Positions 61,498-64,000 of a stretch of DNA of 64,000 nucleotides are shown piece by piece. Source of the DNA: Actinomycetota bacterium (GTDB lineage Bacteria; Actinomycetota; Thermoleophilia; Miltoncostaeales; Miltoncostaeaceae); the NCBI GenBank assembly GCA_020636905.1, contig JACJWX010000006.1, forward strand, positions 62,001 to 126,000, read 5' to 3'. A model generated the notes under the pieces. It did not search any database. It worked only from the letters and a program-made list of their open reading frames with translations, and was not told the origin of the DNA. Made by a program: the position numbers and the translations under genes. Within the stretch, counting starts at the first letter, position 1, and the number at the start of each line of letters is the position of its first letter.

Positions 61498-62340
61498 TCA
61501 CACGGGCGTGTCGGTGCGACCTCCGCCGGGCCGGTGGGAGACGATCAGGTGGTTGGCCGCCTTGCCCTGTTCGATGAGTGAAACGTAGGTGTCGAAGTAG
61601 GCGATGTGGTAGTCGGTGGTGTCCTGTCCGACGTCCTCGATCAGCACCTCGCGATGCTTGCGGTGTGCGTCGCGCCACCGGCTCACCTGCACCCAGAAGT
61701 CGGCGATGAACTCGAGCGCCTCGTCGATCGAGAAGCCCGCCGCGCGCAGCTTGGCCTTGTACTCCTCGAGCGAGTCGTAGTACTGGGGGATCAGGTACCC
61801 GCGGCGGAGATGCTCACGGGCAGCGGCGTCCTCGGGGCCGAGCTGGAACGTGCCGGACAGGAACGCCCAGGTGCCGCCGGGGCGCAGCACCCGGTACACG
61901 CCGCGCATGACCTGCTCCTTGTCCTCGAACACGTTCATCACGTTGAGGCTGATGGCCATGTCGAAGGACTCGTCCTCGAACGGGAGCTGGGAGGCGTCGC
62001 CCTGGATCACCTTCACCCGGTCGGAGAGACCGGCGTTGCCGATGAGCGAGGTCGACACCTGGACGCCCACCTCGTTGATCTCGATGCCGGTGACGCGGCA
62101 CCCCGTGGCGTTGGCGATGTAGACGGCGGGCCCACCCGTGCCGGCGCCCACATCGAGGATGTGGGTGTCCTCGGTGATGCCGAGTCGCCCGATCAGGTCG
62201 TCCATGTAGCGCAGGGTGGTGAAGGACTGCTGGCCGATGTCGTCCCTGCGGTCCCAGATGCTGTCGCGCAGCAGGCGGTTCACCGGGCTGTCCAGGTTGT
62301 GCAGCTCCGAGTAGTCGACGCCGATCGGCTTCGTGTCCAT
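61498..62340 (-). CDS. SAM-dependent methyltransferase (class I)
   Basis: This 280-aa methyltransferase has motif I LDVGAGTGGPAVYIA, motif II GIEIN, VIQGDASQLPFEDESFD and LNVMNVFEDKEQVMRGVYRVLRPGG. The pattern with QQSFTTLRYMDDLI and YDSLEEYKAKLRAAGF resembles the sarcosine/dimethylglycine (glycine-betaine) N-methyltransferases and phosphoethanolamine methyltransferases. The substrate is not certain. The ATG at 62340 follows AAGGA. Confidence 0.85.
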   Translation of the reverse strand: MDTKPIGVDYSELHNLDSPVNRLLRDSIWDRRDDIGQQSFTTLRYMDDLIGRLGITEDTHILDVGAGTGGPAVYIANATGCRVTGIEINEVGVQVSTSLIGNAGLSDRVKVIQGDASQLPFEDESFDMAISLNVMNVFEDKEQVMRGVYRVLRPGGTWAFLSGTFQLGPEDAAAREHLRRGYLIPQYYDSLEEYKAKLRAAGFSIDEALEFIADFWVQVSRWRDAHRKHREVLIEDVGQDTTDYHIAYFDTYVSLIEQGKAANHLIVSHRPGGGRTDTPV

Positions 62341-62503
62341 GGGTGTCCTTCGCTCGTCGTGGGGCCCGGCCGGACTCCGGGCGTGGGTCAGCCTAGGTCG
62401 ACGCGGTGAAGCAGGTCCAAGACGGGTTGCTGATCGATTCATCACGACGGCCACTGAATGCGCCGCGCCCGGAGTCGTCACCTGGGTGGCACCGGCCGGG
62501 GGA

Positions 62504-62509
62504 TAGGTT
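62504..62509 (+). promoter_or_regulatory. -10 box of a leaderless MFS mRNA
   Basis: TAGGTT ends 7 nt before the GTG at 62517. Confidence 0.5.
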
Positions 62510-62516
62510 GTGCGGC

Positions 62517-63773
62517 GTGACCACCCCGCCGGGTTCCATGCCTGAGGCCACGCGGCGCAACGCCCGGCTCCAGATCGTGGCCAACGCCCTCCAGCAGGCC
62601 GGCGACGAGGTCACCAACGCCAAGACCGTTCTGCCGTGGCTCCTCGGTGGATTGGGGGCTCCCGGCCTCTTCGTCGCAATGCTGGTGCCCGTGCGGGAGT
62701 CCGGGTCGATGCTTCCGCAGGCCTCGCTCGTTCCCATCGTCACGGCTCGCGTTCGGCGACGGGGTTTCTGGGTGGCGGGAGCCCTCGCGCAGGGCGCGGT
62801 CGCGGTCGGCCTGGGTCTCACGGCCCTCACCGCCTCCGGAGCCGTGGCGGGCGTGCTGATCGTGTTGTTGCTCGCCGTGCTGGCCCTGTCCCGGTCGCTG
62901 TGCTCGCTCACCGGCAAGGACGTCCTTGGGCGCACGGTTCCCAAGGGAGATCGCGGGCGCATCACCGGCACCGCCACCGCCGCGGGGGGCCTCGTCGCCC
63001 TCACCCTGGGACTGGTGCTGCGGTGGAGAGGGGCGGACCTCTCCACCGGCACGATCGCCTGGCTGCTGGTGGCGGGCGGCGCGACCTGGGCGGTCGCCGC
63101 GGCGGTGTTCAGCCGCGTCGACGAGTCGGTCGCCGACACTCCGGACCCGGCGGACACCGATGACGACGGGTGGCTCGCGGTCGCCTGGTACACGTTCCGG
63201 GGCGACCGTCCGTTCCGACGCTTCGTGATCGTCCGGGCGCTGTTGCTCGTGTCGGCGCTGTCGCCGCCGTTCCTCGTGGCGGCGTCCCAATCGGGCGACG
63301 CGGGCGGTCTCGCGGGACTCGGCGGGTTCGTCCTGGCTTCGGGGGTCTCCGCGCTGATCGGGGGCCGGCTGTTCGGCGCTGCGGCGGACCGCTCGTCGCG
63401 CGTCCTGATGGCCGGGTGCGCGGCGGCGGCGTCCGCGGTCGGGCTGGCGATGTCGGCGGCCATCGCGCTCGGGCACACCGACGCCATGCTGCTGGCGGGG
63501 GCGTTCTTCGTGCTCTCGGTCATCCATCTGGGGATCCGTGTCGGTCGCAAGACCTACGTGGTCGACCTGGCCGAGGGGGACGAGCGGACCGAGTACGTCG
63601 CGGTGTCGAACACCATCATGGGCGCGGTGCTGCTCGTCGTCGGGGGCATCACGGCCGGCCTGGCCACCCTGGGCTCCGCGGTGGCGCTGGCCTTCCTCGG
63701 TGTGATCGGCCTGGCCGGCGCCGTGCTCGGAATGCGGCTCCCCGAGGTGTCGCGGCGGGCGTCCCGGGGCTGA
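62517..63773 (+). CDS. Major facilitator superfamily transporter
   Basis: This 418-aa membrane protein has twelve helices in two halves, beginning at TVLPWLLGGLGAPGLFVAML. The GTG start at 62517 is set by a -10 box 7 nt upstream. Helices 5-6 (GTIAWLLVAGGATWAVAAAVF) and the central loop (RVDESVADTPDPADTDDDGW) separate the halves. The last helices (MGAVLLVVGGITAGLATLG, LAFLGVIGLAGAVLG) end at MRLPEVSRR. It lacks the typical MFS motif A between helices 2 and 3, so it is a divergent member, and its substrate is unknown. Confidence 0.8.
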   Translation: MTTPPGSMPEATRRNARLQIVANALQQAGDEVTNAKTVLPWLLGGLGAPGLFVAMLVPVRESGSMLPQASLVPIVTARVRRRGFWVAGALAQGAVAVGLGLTALTASGAVAGVLIVLLLAVLALSRSLCSLTGKDVLGRTVPKGDRGRITGTATAAGGLVALTLGLVLRWRGADLSTGTIAWLLVAGGATWAVAAAVFSRVDESVADTPDPADTDDDGWLAVAWYTFRGDRPFRRFVIVRALLLVSALSPPFLVAASQSGDAGGLAGLGGFVLASGVSALIGGRLFGAAADRSSRVLMAGCAAAASAVGLAMSAAIALGHTDAMLLAGAFFVLSVIHLGIRVGRKTYVVDLAEGDERTEYVAVSNTIMGAVLLVVGGITAGLATLGSAVALAFLGVIGLAGAVLGMRLPEVSRRASRG

Positions 63774-63796
63774 TCGGGAAGCCGGCCCGCAGCGGG

Positions 63797-63802
63797 TAAA
63801 GT
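63797..63802 (+). promoter_or_regulatory. -10 box of tRNA-Arg
   Basis: TAAAGT ends 8 nt before the mature 5' end of tRNA-Arg, a usual tRNA promoter spacing. Confidence 0.45.
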
Positions 63803-63810
63803 GCGCCTGC

Positions 63811-63883
63811 GCCCCCGTAGCTCAGGGGATAGAGCACAGGTTTCCTAAACCTGGTGTCGCAGGTTCGAATCCTGCCGGGGGCA
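63811..63883 (+). tRNA. tRNA-Arg (anticodon CCT)
   Basis: A 73-nt tRNA with acceptor stem GCCCCCG / CGGGGGC, D-loop GCTCAGGGGATAGAGC, anticodon loop TTTCCTAAA giving CCT, and T-arm CAGGTTCGAATCCTG. It reads AGG, a rare codon in this GC-rich genome. The CCA is not encoded. Confidence 0.95.
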
Positions 63884-63957
63884 TTCGTCGCGGGGGCGTC
63901 GCCGACCGCGGCACGATCACTGGCCGCGGAATCGGCGAACACCGCAGTCCCCAGCCA

Positions 63958-64000
63958 CTACTCCCGCGTGTTGCCCCAGGTTTCGTCGTGCACCAGCGAC
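63958..64000 (-). CDS. Possible 3' end of a gene cut by the window edge
   Basis: On the minus strand a frame enters at the window edge and ends LVHDETWGNTRE and stop at 63958. The short peptide is protein-like, but 13 residues are too few to name it. The 74 bp between it and tRNA-Arg hold nothing recognisable. Confidence 0.25.
   Translation of the reverse strand, partial: SLVHDETWGNTRE

Noticed and set aside
63649..63942. Minus-strand open frame across tRNA-Arg containing GRIRTCDTRFRKPVLYPLSY
   Set aside because: This peptide is the well-known false product of reading a tRNA gene backwards.

Overview
The window looks like a chromosomal segment of a very GC-rich actinobacterium. The cell-division/kinase block fhaA-fhaB-pstP-rodA-pbpA-pknB, NrdR with a B12-dependent ribonucleotide reductase, and many mRNAs that appear leaderless (a TANNNT -10 box ending 6-7 nt before the start codon) all fit Actinobacteria. 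Several genes resemble those of class Thermoleophilia (Solirubrobacterales/Patulibacter-like): secreted Ig-like proteins with a shared C-terminal sandwich domain, an ECF sigma factor carrying its own membrane anchor, and GS-III next to GS-I. That class assignment is an inference from gene style; there is no rRNA here to test it. No CRISPR array, prophage or insertion sequence was seen.

Layout. 1-3.7 kb (minus): nrdR-nrdJ, a broken GNAT gene, two tandem signal peptidases and a small membrane protein. 3.7-9 kb: an O-antigen-ligase-like membrane protein, a dolichol-phosphate-mannose-type glycosyltransferase, two alpha/beta hydrolases (one without its nucleophile) and ribosomal protein L25. 9.7-12.5 kb: a siroheme nitrite/sulfite reductase and a partner protein. 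13-17 kb: pabB, a DEAD helicase-cold-shock fusion, a YdeI-like protein and an EVE protein. 17.1-22.2 kb (minus): imelysin - di-heme oxidoreductase - second imelysin - HTTM protein, three of the four genes frameshifted. 22.3-28.6 kb: pabC, a PucR regulator, and GS-III plus GS-I separated by a 16-bp perfect hairpin. 29-33.5 kb (minus): an envelope-glycan cluster (membrane protein, GT4, polyprenyl sugar transferase, degenerate phosphatase-like protein) and a thioesterase. 33.6-40 kb (plus): a membrane-anchored sigma factor, two secreted Ig-like proteins and two translationally coupled tyrosine recombinases.

40-52.7 kb (minus) is the envelope growth-control operon: a polytopic Ser/Thr kinase, FhaA, FhaB, PP2C phosphatase, RodA/FtsW, PBP, PASTA kinase, D-Ala-D-Ala ligase and a phosphoesterase, nearly all joined by 1-4 nt overlaps, followed by a membrane protein and a lipoprotein. 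Together they would synthesise peptidoglycan and control that synthesis by reversible phosphorylation. 52.9-64 kb: tRNA-Leu, an unknown membrane protein, a DUF4446 protein, pheA, an HNH endonuclease, a beta-carbonic anhydrase, NDH-2, a LysR regulator, VOC and NTF2-fold proteins, a MerR-VOC fusion, a methyltransferase, an MFS transporter and tRNA-Arg.

Single-base frameshifts, mostly in G/C runs, break at least five genes, and six of them fall within 17.1-22.2 kb. They may be assembly errors or real decay of the imelysin operon. The loci most worth follow-up are that operon, the sigma-surface protein-recombinase locus, the Ser-less hydrolase, the W-for-R phosphatase-like protein and the sulfite-reductase partner.
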